Source: SHXO01 sp964523885 (GTDB lineage: Bacteria; Pseudomonadota; Gammaproteobacteria; Burkholderiales; SHXO01). From it: a stretch of DNA of 64,000 nt. The first letter of the stretch is position 1, and the number at the start of each line of letters is the position of its first letter. The stretch spans positions 1 through 64,000 of the forward strand of contig CAZFYX010000034.1 of NCBI GenBank assembly GCA_964523885.1. The letters run 5' to 3'. The position numbers and the translations under genes were made by a program. This document shows positions 26,361 to 35,016 of the stretch, one piece after another. The notes under the pieces were generated by a model. The model saw only the letters and a list, made by a program, of their open reading frames with translations. It had not been told where the DNA came from and searched no databases.

Positions 26361-27415
26361 ATGAAGCAAGCGCTGAGGGGTTTGTCGGCGGGCGTCATAG
26401 CGTGCACGGCGCTGCCGCTGCTGCGCCTCGACCGATGGTGGATCAGGGCACTCGACTTCCCGCGCGTGCATCTTGCCACGCTCGGGGCGCTGCTCCTGGC
26501 TGCCGGCCTGCGCGCTCGCCGCACGCACGGCTGGGACGGGGGGTGCTGGCAACGGTCGCAGTCTCCGTCGCGTATCAGCTTTATCGCATCGTGCCCTACA
26601 CGCCGTTCCGCAGTACCGAGGTGAAGGCCGCCGGGGGCGGCGCAGCCCGCGCTCGTTGCTCTCTCATGGCCGCTAACGTGCGCATGTCCAACCGCAGCGC
26701 GCGAGGCCTGCTCGCCTCCATCGCCCGGTGCAGGCCCGACCTGATCCTGGTCGTGGAAGGGGACGATTGGTGGGAGCGACGGCTGCGGCAGCTCGAGGCG
26801 GATTATCCCCACCAGGTCAAGCACCCGCAGGCGAACACGTATGGGATGCTGCTCTACTCCCGGCTACCGCTGCGTACACCCCGCGTCGAATTTCTCGTGC
26901 AGGACGACGTCCCGTCGATCCACGCGCAAGCCGTGCTGCCCTCCGGGGATCGGTGCAACGTGCACATGCTCCACCCCCATCCGCCCTCTCCATTGGGGCG
27001 CGACACCACCACCGGGCGCGACGCGGAGCTACTTGTCGTGGCCGAGCGCGTGCGCCGCAGCGAACACCCGACGCTGGTGGCCGGTGATCTCAACGACGTC
27101 GCCTGGTCGCGCACCACCACGCTGTTCCAGCGCATCTCCCGGCTGCTGGATCCGCGCAAGGGGCGCGGCCTGTACAACACGTACAACGCGATGATCCCGC
27201 TTCTGCGCTTTCCCGTGGATCACGTCTTCCATTCCAGTCACTTCACCCTGGCCGAGCTGACCCGGCTGCCTGCATTCGGCTCGGACCACTTTCCGATCTT
27301 CGTCGCGCTCGAGCTCGCGCCCGCGGACGGCGTCAACGAGCAGGCCCCTGCACGAACGACCGCGGCGACCAGGCGGGCGCGCAGGAAGATCAGCCGGGGC
27401 TTGGCCGGGCGCTAG
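26361..27415 (+). pseudogene. Endonuclease/exonuclease/phosphatase-fold protein, frameshifted
   Basis: The gene starts at ATG 26361 with two membrane helices (residues 6-21 and 38-52), then loses frame; the rest is in another frame, from VLATVAVSVAYQLYRIVPYTPF through an EEP domain (LMAANVRMSN, PDLILVVEGDDWW, LVAGDLNDVAWS, DHVFHSSHF, GSDHFPIFVAL) to 27415. Adding one G to the run of six at 26538-26543 restores a single ~352-residue protein. All catalytic motifs are kept, so this may be a sequencing error, a phase-variable tract or a very recent mutation. Intact relatives are membrane-anchored EEP hydrolases of unknown substrate. Confidence 0.8.
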
Positions 27416-27453
27416 CGCAGGATCGGCAAGATGGCGCGAGGTCCTGCCATCGC

Positions 27454-28836
27454 TCACCGATCCGACGCATCTGCATCCTCATGGCAGTGCATCACCGCCG
27501 CATCGGCGGCCTTGGACACGAAGGCCAGGTCCCGCAAGGTCATGCGAGAGAGAGCCTCGCGCGTCGCCTCCTCGACCCGCTGCACGACGCTTTCGAGTCC
27601 CTCGGGCAGGGGCAAGCGCGCCGGCCTGAGGAACCGCTCCTCTCCTGCCGAACGCACGGCGACGAGCATGTCGGCCACGGTCACTGTGCCCAAATCGCGC
27701 GCCGGCAAGTACCAGCACTGGCCGTCGCCGCCCTCGGCAAGAAGGCCAGCATGGCGTAGAGCATCGAGCACCACGTCCAGAGCGTGGCCCGGAACGCGCA
27801 GTTGCTGCGCCAGGCGTTCGCGTGTCCACGCCGGCTCACCCCGGACGTGTGCTGCGGCAATCTCGCTCATGAGCAGCAGCGCGAGGCGCTCGCGCATGCG
27901 GTTGCTCAGCCGCGGCTCGCCGGGCTCCAGCACGACGTACTGCGGGTTCTGCACATAGAACGCCACGCTCGCGCCGAGCAACAGGATGAGCCAGCTCACA
28001 TACAGCCAGATCAAGAAGAGGATGAGTACGGCAAAGCTCGCATATATTGCTTCGTAGCGGTTCGACCCCGCGACGAATCCCGCAAACGCCCAGCCGGCCG
28101 ACTGCCAGAGCACGCCGCCGGTGATGCCGCCAGCCAGCGCGGACCCGACACGCACCCTGGCATTGGGCAGGAATACGTAGGCGAAGGTGAACGCGCCGGT
28201 GACCAGCACGTAGGGAAGCAGGCGCGTACCCAACGCGAACAGGCGGCCCACCGGCTCCACCGCGAGGAAGCTTTGCACCTCCTCGCTCCCGGTCACCGTC
28301 GCAGTGGGGCCGATGGCGCTGAACACCAGGACGGGACCGATGAGCAGGATCGTCACATAGCTGCTGAAACGCTCGCCCAGCGAGCGGGCGCGGCGGACGT
28401 GCCAGATGTGGTTGATCGCCTCCTCGGTCTTGTGCACGAGCGAGACCGCGGTGTACAGGAGGAAAGCCAGGCCCACTGCGCCGAGAACGCCGACATTCAG
28501 GTTCTCGATGAAGGCCAGGATGTGGCGCGACACCTCCTCGCCCTGCGTTCCGAGCGGACGCATGAACTGGCGCAGCATCGGCTCGAGCTGGTTGTGCACG
28601 CCGAACGCCTTCAGCACCGAGAAGCTGAAGGCGAGCAGGGGAACCAACGAAAGCAGGGTCGTGTATACCAGGCCCATCGCGCGCAGCGTGAGCTGGCCGA
28701 ACAGCAGGTCGCGCAGGACGACGGCGATCAGGCGCATGAGCCGGACGACCAGGATTGCTCGACCAGGGAGGCGCTCGGCGCGTTCGGACCAGATCGCCTC
28801 CCGGATGCTGCGGTCCATCCGCTTCAGTTGATCCAC
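27454..28836 (-). CDS. YihY/UPF0761 family membrane protein
   Basis: A 460-residue protein, long for the family because of a ~170-residue soluble C-terminus. Six membrane helices lie in residues 30-285, with the family signatures ALGLVYTTLLSLVPLLAFSF-like start, LIGPVLVFSA and GGVLWQSAGWAFAGFVAG. It was once called RNase BN, which is not correct for this family; function is unknown. The C-terminal part (RERLAQQLRVPGHALDVVLD, LAEGGDGQCWYL) looks like a winged-helix fold. The first codon is GTG 28836; ATG 28818 is an alternative. Convergent with the EEP gene. Confidence 0.88.
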   Translation of the reverse strand: MDQLKRMDRSIREAIWSERAERLPGRAILVVRLMRLIAVVLRDLLFGQLTLRAMGLVYTTLLSLVPLLAFSFSVLKAFGVHNQLEPMLRQFMRPLGTQGEEVSRHILAFIENLNVGVLGAVGLAFLLYTAVSLVHKTEEAINHIWHVRRARSLGERFSSYVTILLIGPVLVFSAIGPTATVTGSEEVQSFLAVEPVGRLFALGTRLLPYVLVTGAFTFAYVFLPNARVRVGSALAGGITGGVLWQSAGWAFAGFVAGSNRYEAIYASFAVLILFLIWLYVSWLILLLGASVAFYVQNPQYVVLEPGEPRLSNRMRERLALLLMSEIAAAHVRGEPAWTRERLAQQLRVPGHALDVVLDALRHAGLLAEGGDGQCWYLPARDLGTVTVADMLVAVRSAGEERFLRPARLPLPEGLESVVQRVEEATREALSRMTLRDLAFVSKAADAAVMHCHEDADASDR

Positions 28837-29213
28837 CTCGAATCCATCCGAACGAGCCTATTCATCCTGCCAGCGATCAAGTGCCGGGCCAGGCACCGGG
28901 GCGCTGCGACGGATGTCGAAGAACAGGACGGGATGGCCGCCCCGTCGCAGACAGCGGGTCGCGGTTGCTGCTTGACCTTCCCGCAACTTCTACAGCTCGA
29001 CCCGGATGCGCACCACATGAACGAGCCGTCCGACCAGCCGCCCGTGGCGCACAACACCCGGCTCGCGCGAGCCGAATGATGCCCGTGCGGACTGGCGGCT
29101 CGCGCGGCGCTGGTGATGCCGCCCTGGACCGCGCACGAGCCGAGCAGCTTGCCCGCGGTACCCCCAAGCACGCAGGACCAGCGCCCCGTGCAGCTTGCCC
29201 GACACGCCTGCGA
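28837..29213. other. Intergenic region with no recognisable gene
   Basis: These 377 bases separate two leftward genes. Several short open frames exist on both strands, but none reads like a known protein and none has a convincing ribosome binding site. It presumably holds the promoter of the YihY gene. It may also be the debris of a lost gene, but I could not identify one. Confidence 0.45.
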
Positions 29214-29516
29214 TCAACCCTTCTCGAACCCCAGGTGCACGGTAATCTTGTCGCCCTTCTTCAGGTCCTTGATGGAGTCGGGCGGGAAGTGCAGCTCCAT
29301 CTCATGAGGCTTGGTATCGACTTTCAGTACGCCGGACTTGTGATCGATGCTCTTGATCGTGCCCGTCATGCTGTGCTCACCCATCATCATGCTGGCCGCT
29401 GCGCCAGCCGTCGCACCGCTCGCAGCGCCGGGCTTTGGCTGATCGGCGGCCTGGCCGGATGCAGCCACGGTCGCGGCGAGCGCCGCGGCGACAAGCAGAC
29501 AAGGAACCTTTCTCAT
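29214..29516 (-). CDS. Small exported protein with an OB-like C-terminal domain
   Basis: A 100-residue protein with a signal peptide (residues 1-21) and a Gly/Ala linker. The rest (MTGTIKSIDHKSGVLKVDTK, MELHFPPDSIKDLKKGDKI) is a compact beta-rich domain of the type found in CusF-like and DUF1344 proteins, where a Met/His-rich MMMGEHSM patch just before it could bind metal. ATG 29516 is supported by GAGGAGG just upstream. The larger protein at 31250 contains two similar domains. A copper or silver role is possible but not shown. Confidence 0.72.
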   Translation of the reverse strand: MRKVPCLLVAAALAATVAASGQAADQPKPGAASGATAGAAASMMMGEHSMTGTIKSIDHKSGVLKVDTKPHEMELHFPPDSIKDLKKGDKITVHLGFEKG

Positions 29517-29746
29517 CCTGACCTCCTCGTAAGGTGTACAAAGCGGGCGCCGCCCTACGCCGGTTGCCCGGCGTGGGCCGCAGCCTGGATGTGGCACGAG
29601 TCGTACCAGCGCGAACAGGACGATCACTGCGCTGGGAGCACGCCGAGGGAACGCTCGAGCGAACCCGGCTGGTCGTGGTCGGCCCGGGCGCCCGGCGCAA
29701 CGCTTGCGCCGCTTGGCGCATACCCATCCAAGCGTTCGTCCCGAGC

Positions 29747-30808
29747 ATGTGGCTCGCTGCCTTGCTCCTCGTCCCGGTCGCGTTCGCGTTGAACTGGCTG
29801 GAGCTGTCCCCGGTGCTCGTGTTCGCTGCGGGCGCGGTGGCCATCGTGCCGCTCGCCGAATGGATTCGCCGCGCCACCGAGCACCTCTCGGCCCGCGCCG
29901 GACCGGCGCTGGGCGGATTGATCAATGTCAGCTTCGGCAACCTCGCCGAGCTCATCCTGGCCCTGTTCGTCCTGGCCGCCGGCCACGGCAACGTCGTGAA
30001 GGCGCAGATCACCGGCTCCATCATCGGCAACACCCTCCTCGGGCTCGGCCTGGCGATCCTGGTGGGCACCTGGGGTCGCGAGAACCTGCGCTTCAAGCGT
30101 GCGCGGGCAGGCCTGCTCTCGAGCCTGCTGATCCTCACGGTGATCGCGCTGATGGTGCCTGCGCTGTTCGACTACACCGAGCGCGGCTTCTTCGCTTCCG
30201 ACCAGGCGGCGCAACTCGACGAGCAGCTCAGCTTGGGGGTGGCCGCCGTCCTCATCCTCATCTACTTCGCCAACCTGGCCTACACCCTGGTCACGCATCG
30301 CGACGTGTTCGCGTTCGACCGGCATCAGGAGGTCAAGCCTGCGTGGCCGCTCTGGCGCTCGCTCGCGGTGCTCGGGCTGGCGACGGCTGCCACTGCGCTG
30401 ATGGCCGAGCAGATCTCCGCCGCACTGGAGTCGACCGCGGATCAACTCAACGTGACCACGTTCTTCCTCGGCATCACCGTGCTGGCCGTCATCGGCAACG
30501 CTGCCGAGTACGTCTCCGCCGTCTACTTCGCCCGTCAGGGGCAGATGGGCTTCACCATGACACTCACGGTCGGATCCAGCATTCAGGTGGCCCTGCTCGT
30601 CGCCCCGGTGCTCGTGCTGGTGTCCTGGCTCATGGGCACGCCGATGAATCTGGTCGCCGCCAATCCCCTGGAACTGATCGCGGTGGCCGCCGCGGCTTTT
30701 GCCGTGAACGCCATCGCCACGGACGGCGAGACGACCTGGTTCGAAGGGGTGCTGCTGCTCGGCGTGTACCTGCTGCTCGCCCTGGCGTTCTTCTTCGCGA
30801 CGCCGTGA
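29747..30808 (+). CDS. Calcium/proton exchanger (Cax/ChaA-like)
   Basis: A 353-residue antiporter with eleven or so membrane helices. Two alpha repeats carry the acidic motifs that bind the cation: GGLINVSFGNLAELILALF in the first half and FFLGITVLAVIGNAAEYVSA in the second, which is the CaCA superfamily signature. The enzyme exports Ca2+ in exchange for protons. The start is uncertain: ATG 29747 is the first ATG in front of the first helix, but the frame is open further upstream and a GTG start would add up to ~25 residues. A hairpin follows the stop. Confidence 0.85.
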   Translation: MWLAALLLVPVAFALNWLELSPVLVFAAGAVAIVPLAEWIRRATEHLSARAGPALGGLINVSFGNLAELILALFVLAAGHGNVVKAQITGSIIGNTLLGLGLAILVGTWGRENLRFKRARAGLLSSLLILTVIALMVPALFDYTERGFFASDQAAQLDEQLSLGVAAVLILIYFANLAYTLVTHRDVFAFDRHQEVKPAWPLWRSLAVLGLATAATALMAEQISAALESTADQLNVTTFFLGITVLAVIGNAAEYVSAVYFARQGQMGFTMTLTVGSSIQVALLVAPVLVLVSWLMGTPMNLVAANPLELIAVAAAAFAVNAIATDGETTWFEGVLLLGVYLLLALAFFFATP

Positions 30809-30813
30809 CGGTC

Positions 30814-30836
30814 GGGGCGCGCCTTGCGCGCGCCCC
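30814..30836 (+). terminator. Probable terminator hairpin between convergent genes
   Basis: Perfect 9-base stem GGGGCGCGC (30814-30822) and GCGCGCCCC (30828-30836), loop CTTGC, 5 bases after the exchanger stop codon. There is no real T-tract (GCCCACTTTC), so its strength is uncertain; it may serve both strands. Confidence 0.5.
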
Positions 30837-30861
30837 GCCCACTTTCAGTGCAATGATGGCA

Positions 30862-31233
30862 TCAGCCTCGGCACGCCTGGTCCACCCAGTGGGCCTGGAT
30901 CGAGCCCTGTCCGGGCTTGCTCCAGTCGGCCTGGCGCGGCGGTGTGATGTCCACTTCCGGCGTACCGCCGCTCGTGTCCGCGCGCGCTGCCACCGCCAGC
31001 GTGCGTTGCTTGCAGTCCACGACGTAGCGTACGCGGTCGGCCTGCCCGTTCCCGCCGGAGTTGACCACTTCGAAGCGCGCCATGTCGCCCTGCCGTGAGA
31101 TGGAGCTCGGCATCAGCTTGGCGTTGCTGCTCCGGTTCGCTTCGGCCCCTGTGCTCTGGTTGTCCGCCGCGACAGCGACGGCGCTCACGGTGCCGAGCAG
31201 GCACATGCCGCCGATCAATGAGAATGCACGCAT
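30862..31233 (-). CDS. Small exported protein of unknown function
   Basis: A 123-residue protein with a signal peptide (residues 1-22, cleavage after VAVA). Two cysteines in the mature part, one in YVVDCKQRTL and one near the end (WVDQACRG), could form a disulfide; a beta-strand pattern (ARFEVVNSGG, DRVRYVVDC) surrounds the first. It resembles small periplasmic proteins that report on carbohydrate or surface state, but no family is certain. ATG 31233 lies 16 bases after the stop of the 31250 gene, same strand, so they form an operon. Confidence 0.72.
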   Translation of the reverse strand: MRAFSLIGGMCLLGTVSAVAVAADNQSTGAEANRSSNAKLMPSSISRQGDMARFEVVNSGGNGQADRVRYVVDCKQRTLAVAARADTSGGTPEVDITPPRQADWSKPGQGSIQAHWVDQACRG

Positions 31234-31249
31234 ATGCGCCTCCGTCTGT

Positions 31250-32074
31250 CTATTGGCTCTTGGTCGAACCCTGGCTCGAACCCGGGCTGTTGCCCGAATC
31301 CTGGCTGCTCGCGCTCGAACCCTGGTTGCCACCGCCGTTCGCGCCTGCAGTCTCGCCGCCCGGCTGAAGCGACAGCGCGCTCGCCTGTATGTAGGTCACC
31401 GCCACCTGGTCACCCTGCTTGACATTGGACAGCGCCTGCTTGTCCTGCACCTTGACGTCGAAGGTGTTGCCGCGCGGGCCGCGCAACGTCACCCGGTTGT
31501 TGGCCGTATCAATTTTCTGGACCTGCGCGACCATGGTCATCCGCTCGATCTCCCCGGCCACCGGCCGGCCGCCGCCGGCATTGCCCTGCGCCTGCTGGCC
31601 GCCTTGCCCGCCGGCCCCGCCGGAGCTTTGCGCGTTCTGCGCACTGCTCGAGCTCGACGCACCCTGTGCACCACCCGCGCCCTGTCCGCCCCGGCCAGCC
31701 TTCGCCAGCCCGATGGCGACGGCTTCCGTGTATCGCGCCGTGAGCTGGTCGCCCTGCTTGAGGCGATCGAAGTCGAGGACGTTGGGCGCCACGTGCAGCG
31801 TGACCTCCTTCCCGTCCTTGCCCTGCAGCGTCACGGTCCGCTTGGATGCGTCCTTGTCGGTGATCTTGCCGCGCACCGTGATCGTCTCCCCGATCACCGA
31901 TGGGTGCCCAGAGGGCATGCTGCTCGACTGCCCCGCACCGCCTGCCTGGCTCGACTGCTGCGCTTGCGGGCGCGCGGCACCTGCGCCCTGGTCGGAGGAA
32001 TTCTGCGCCCAAGCGGCTGGTGCAAGGCATGCGCCCAGCGCGAGCGCGAGCAACGTCTGTTGGGTACGGATCAT
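31250..32074 (-). CDS. Exported protein with two OB-like domains separated by a Gly/Gln/Ser linker
   Basis: A 274-residue protein with a signal peptide (residues 1-23, cleavage after AWA). Two related beta-rich domains are visible: residues 62-118 (ITVRGKITDKDASKRTVTLQ, DRLKQGDQLTARY) and 173-235 (MTMVAQVQKIDTANNRVTL, SNVKQGDQVAVTY). A long low-complexity linker separates them and another ends the protein. The modules match the small protein at 29214, so this is a duplicated, linked form. A periplasmic role under stress or in metal binding is plausible but unproven. Confidence 0.75.
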   Translation of the reverse strand: MIRTQQTLLALALGACLAPAAWAQNSSDQGAGAARPQAQQSSQAGGAGQSSSMPSGHPSVIGETITVRGKITDKDASKRTVTLQGKDGKEVTLHVAPNVLDFDRLKQGDQLTARYTEAVAIGLAKAGRGGQGAGGAQGASSSSSAQNAQSSGGAGGQGGQQAQGNAGGGRPVAGEIERMTMVAQVQKIDTANNRVTLRGPRGNTFDVKVQDKQALSNVKQGDQVAVTYIQASALSLQPGGETAGANGGGNQGSSASSQDSGNSPGSSQGSTKSQ

Positions 32075-32133
32075 CTGTTCACCTCCATTGGTTCACATGA
32101 GCGGTCAGCGACACGCTCGTCATCGAATCACCC

Positions 32134-32202
32134 CATGCATGCACGCAGGGGCACTGAGGAAATGGCAGCAAGCACCACGCCTTCACACGCATGCATGCAT
32201 GC
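32134..32202. repeat. GCATGC-type palindromic clusters upstream of the OB-domain gene
   Basis: CATGCATGCA at 32134-32143 and the 14-base perfect palindrome GCATGCATGCATGC at 32189-32202, about 60 and 115 bases upstream of ATG 32074. Such runs are unusual in this GC-rich context. They could be binding sites or a slippage-prone tract. Confidence 0.4.
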
Positions 32203-32238
32203 GCCGGTCGGTGCTCGTTCGCTCACCGTGTGCGGCAG

Positions 32239-32565
32239 TCAGCCGGCGCCATGTGGATCCGTGTCCTCCGGCGTGCGATCGGACACCGGAGGCTCATGAG
32301 CCTGGGCACGATGCATGTTCGTGCGCTCGGCGTAGGCGGGCGAGAAGGTTATCCCGACCTCCGGTCCGTGCCCTTCCAGCTGTGCCGGGTCGGGTACCGG
32401 CGCCGCGGGCGCCGGGCCTCCGGCACGGCCGGGGAGGATCCTCACATCCGGCCCCAGGCCCTCGTGGATCATGTCGGCGCGTGCCACGCACGCGAACCCG
32501 CTGCACAGGCATGCGGCCAGAACACCTGCCAGCACGCTCGATGCTCGTCGATGGGTGTTGCTCAT
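32239..32565 (-). CDS. Small exported protein of unknown function
   Basis: A 108-residue protein starting at ATG 32565, with AGGAGG just upstream; an ATG five codons earlier is inside that site. Residues 1-31 form a signal peptide (cleavage after CVARA). The mature part is Pro/Gly/His-rich (RILPGRAGGPAPAAPVPDPA) without any recognised domain. It precedes the OB-domain gene on the same strand by 164 bases. Confidence 0.6.
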   Translation of the reverse strand: MSNTHRRASSVLAGVLAACLCSGFACVARADMIHEGLGPDVRILPGRAGGPAPAAPVPDPAQLEGHGPEVGITFSPAYAERTNMHRAQAHEPPVSDRTPEDTDPHGAG

Positions 32566-32649
32566 CTTCGCCTCCTGCATGAATGGTCCGGCCCTTCGCG
32601 AGCCGGCTATTGCAGTTGGACCACCAGCAGCGCCGGACGATCCGGCATC

Positions 32650-32983
32650 GTCACAGGGCGAGCAGAAGCGCCGTATACGCCAGCCGGTCCAGGCCCTAGA
32701 ACACGGCCAGGCCCGCCAGGGCGATCAGGTAGACGTGATGCTCGAGTGCCGCGAACGCCACGGCCACGGCCGCACCGATCGCCTCCTGCTCCGCGTTCAG
32801 CTCGGGCAGCACGTGCACGAAGACATACGCGACCGAGACGCCGCCCGCGATGGACAGCCAGATGCTGCGCGGCAGCCCATCGCGGAAGCGTAGACGCACC
32901 GCGTACAGGTGCACCAGCACGAATGCGACCAGCGCGGCCAAGATCGCCAGGGGCAGGTCCTGGCGTATCTGCAGGTTCATCAT
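32650..32983 (-). pseudogene. Truncated membrane protein gene with an internal stop
   Basis: From ATG 32983 the frame encodes MMNLQIRQDLPLAILAALVAF followed by three helices (AFVLVHLYAV; IWLSIAGGVSVAYVFVHVLPEL; HVYLIALAGLAVF) and then meets TAG at 32696-32698. Beyond the stop the same frame continues with GLDRLAYTALLLAL, which fits the family's usual continuation after AVFYGLDRLA; the TAG replaces what is normally a Tyr codon (TAC or TAT). The C-terminal two thirds expected for this membrane family are absent. I read it as an inactivated, partly deleted gene. Confidence 0.65.
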
Positions 32984-33038
32984 CACGGGCCGGCGAGCGG
33001 TATTCCGCTCCGGCCCGCGCATCGCAGGACGTGGCGCG

Positions 33039-33839
33039 TCAGCCTTTCAGCGCGGTCACGATGTGCGCCGGTGCCGGGAAGGACACTCGCCCGTCGGCGT
33101 CCACGAACTGCCGCAACTCACGCTGCGCGTGCGAAAGCAGGGTGCGGAAGCCTGACTCGTCGATGCGGTCGGCGAGCGTCCAGCCGCGCACGTCCGTGTG
33201 CATCCACGCTTCGAGCGAGGCGAAGCGAGCGGTGCCCGTGGCGGTTTCCAGCCGCGGCTCTGGAACGCCGGCCGCGCGGACGGTCTCCATCAGCAGCCTC
33301 GCATCGCCGAGCGCGTAGGGCGCACGCAGCAGGTCCGCAACCTCGGCACCGAACAGCCGCTCGAGCAGTCTTGTCACTGCCGCGTAGCCCGGCGTCTTTT
33401 CCAGGCTGTCCCACACCGCCACGGCCAGACGTCCGCCACTGCGCAGCACCCGCATCATCTCCGCGAGCGCGGCGACCCGGTCCCGGAAGAACATCAGGCC
33501 GAACTGGCTCACTGCCACGTCGAAGCTGCCGCTCTCGAACGGGAGCGCCTCGGCCGCCGCCTCCCGCCACTCGACCTCCGCGCTCGTTCGCCGTGCGACG
33601 GCGAGCATCGCCGGGTTCACGTCCACGCCGACGACGCTGCCCGTGCCACCCACCCGCTCGCGTGCTGTCCGGGACAGCACGCCGGTCCCGCAGGCCACGT
33701 CCAACACTCGCTCGCCCACCCCGATGCGCGCAGCATCGGCAACGCGCACCGCCCAATCCCTGAACAAGGCGGGCACGAAGAACGATTCGTAGATTTCCGC
33801 TGCGCTGCTGCTCACCTGCCCCCGATCCGTGTCGGTCAT
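33039..33839 (-). CDS. Class I SAM-dependent methyltransferase (UbiE-like)
   Basis: A 266-residue methyltransferase. The SAM-binding glycine motif is VLDVACGTGVLSR (about residues 48-60), followed by GVDVNPAML, EAAAEALPFESGSFDVAVSQFGL and RVLRSGGRLAVAVWD, which are the standard four motifs. ATG 33839 is preceded by GGAGGATGG; an earlier ATG at 33872 lies inside that site's region and is less likely. Such enzymes methylate small molecules or lipids; the substrate is not predictable. It is divergent from the AraC regulator. Confidence 0.9.
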   Translation of the reverse strand: MTDTDRGQVSSSAAEIYESFFVPALFRDWAVRVADAARIGVGERVLDVACGTGVLSRTARERVGGTGSVVGVDVNPAMLAVARRTSAEVEWREAAAEALPFESGSFDVAVSQFGLMFFRDRVAALAEMMRVLRSGGRLAVAVWDSLEKTPGYAAVTRLLERLFGAEVADLLRAPYALGDARLLMETVRAAGVPEPRLETATGTARFASLEAWMHTDVRGWTLADRIDESGFRTLLSHAQRELRQFVDADGRVSFPAPAHIVTALKG

Positions 33840-33938
33840 CGGCCATCCTCCATCCTCCTTGTGCGGTGCCAACCAGGCGCGCGCTCGAGGTCAAGGGTAA
33901 GATGGTCGGCCGCGTGGCACCATCCCCGGGAGGCCCGA

Positions 33939-35000
33939 TTGATTGATCCGGCGTCCAGCCCCACCCGGTTTCGGTCGACTCGTCATTCCGCCGTAGGAGA
34001 GGGGCACGCCCAGGACGAGGAGGATCTGCTCGGCACGGTCCTGCGCTCGATCCGGCTGACCGGGGGCCTGCTCTTCCTCGTCGATGCCCACGCGCCCTGG
34101 GTCACGCAAGCGCCGCCTGCACGGGCCTTCGCACGCGCGGTGCTACCTGGCGTGCAGCACCTGCTGTCGTTCCACATCGTGACGCGCGGCGCATGCTGGG
34201 CTGGCCTCGTGGGCGAGCCCGCGATGCGGGTCGAGGCGGGTGACATATTCATCGTCCCGCACGGCGATCCCTATCTGCTCGCCAGCGCGCCCGACCTGCG
34301 CTCGTCCTGCACGCAGGAGGAGGAAGTGGATTTCTTTCGGCAGATGGCGGCCGGCCGCCTGCCGCCCATCGTGCGTGCCGATGGCGGCGGCAGCGCTGCC
34401 ACGAGCTTCCTGTGCGGATTCCTGGGCTGCGATATGCAGCTGCATCGCTGCACGCTCGCCGCCCTGCCTCGAGGGCTCTGGTTGCGCCGCTCGGCGATGC
34501 GCGCAAAGCGCATGGACCAGCTGGTGAGCCTCGCCTGCGACGAGTTGCAGGAGCAGCGACCCGGTGCACGCCCGGTCCTGCTGCGGCTCAGCGAGCTGCT
34601 GTTCGTCGAGGCGCTGCGCTGCTATCTGAGCTCGGCGCCGGCCGCTCCGCGCGGCTGGCTCGCGGCCACCGGCGATGCGCGCGTGGCGCACGCCCTCGCG
34701 CTCCTGCATTCCCGTGCGTCCCATCCGTGGACGCTCTCTGCGCTCGCGCGGGAGAGCCGCACCTCGCGCTCGGTCCTGGCAGCGCGATTCGTGCGGCTCG
34801 TGGGGCGGCCTCCCATGCAGTATCTGACGGAGTGGCGCATGCACCGCGCCTCGAGCCTGCTGGCCGAGGGCCGGCAGAAGATGGCCGCAGTGGCCGCCGA
34901 AGTGGGCTACGGATCGGAGGCTGCTTTCAGCCGTGCGTTCAAGCGCTGCTTCGGCGTCACGCCCGGCGCCTGGCAGAAGAAGGCAGCCCGCGCGGGATGA
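33939..35000 (+). CDS. AraC-family transcriptional regulator with an N-terminal cupin
   Basis: A 353-residue regulator starting at TTG 33939, placed by GGGAGG at 33928-33933; no ATG lies in a better position. Residues 45-230 form the cupin_6 effector domain (LLSFHIVTRGACWAGLVGEPAMRVEAGDIF-type pattern, shortened here). The C-terminal AraC helix-turn-helix pair is clear (HPWTLSALARESRTSRSVLAARF; MAAVAAEVGYGSEAAFSRAFKR). It probably controls the divergent methyltransferase or the PQQ dehydrogenase operon on its right, which ends 17 bases away on the other strand. Confidence 0.9.
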   Translation: MIDPASSPTRFRSTRHSAVGEGHAQDEEDLLGTVLRSIRLTGGLLFLVDAHAPWVTQAPPARAFARAVLPGVQHLLSFHIVTRGACWAGLVGEPAMRVEAGDIFIVPHGDPYLLASAPDLRSSCTQEEEVDFFRQMAAGRLPPIVRADGGGSAATSFLCGFLGCDMQLHRCTLAALPRGLWLRRSAMRAKRMDQLVSLACDELQEQRPGARPVLLRLSELLFVEALRCYLSSAPAAPRGWLAATGDARVAHALALLHSRASHPWTLSALARESRTSRSVLAARFVRLVGRPPMQYLTEWRMHRASSLLAEGRQKMAAVAAEVGYGSEAAFSRAFKRCFGVTPGAWQKKAARAG

Positions 35001-35016
35001 GGCCGGGCGCGCTCGG

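Noticed and set aside
27784..29079. A 431-codon rightward frame over the YihY gene
   Set aside because: Composition of a shadow frame; YihY membrane helices are obvious on the minus strand.
28837..29213. Short open frames on both strands (for example a Gly/Arg-rich minus frame at 28990-29217)
   Set aside because: No ribosome site, no family signal and overlap with the end of the next gene.
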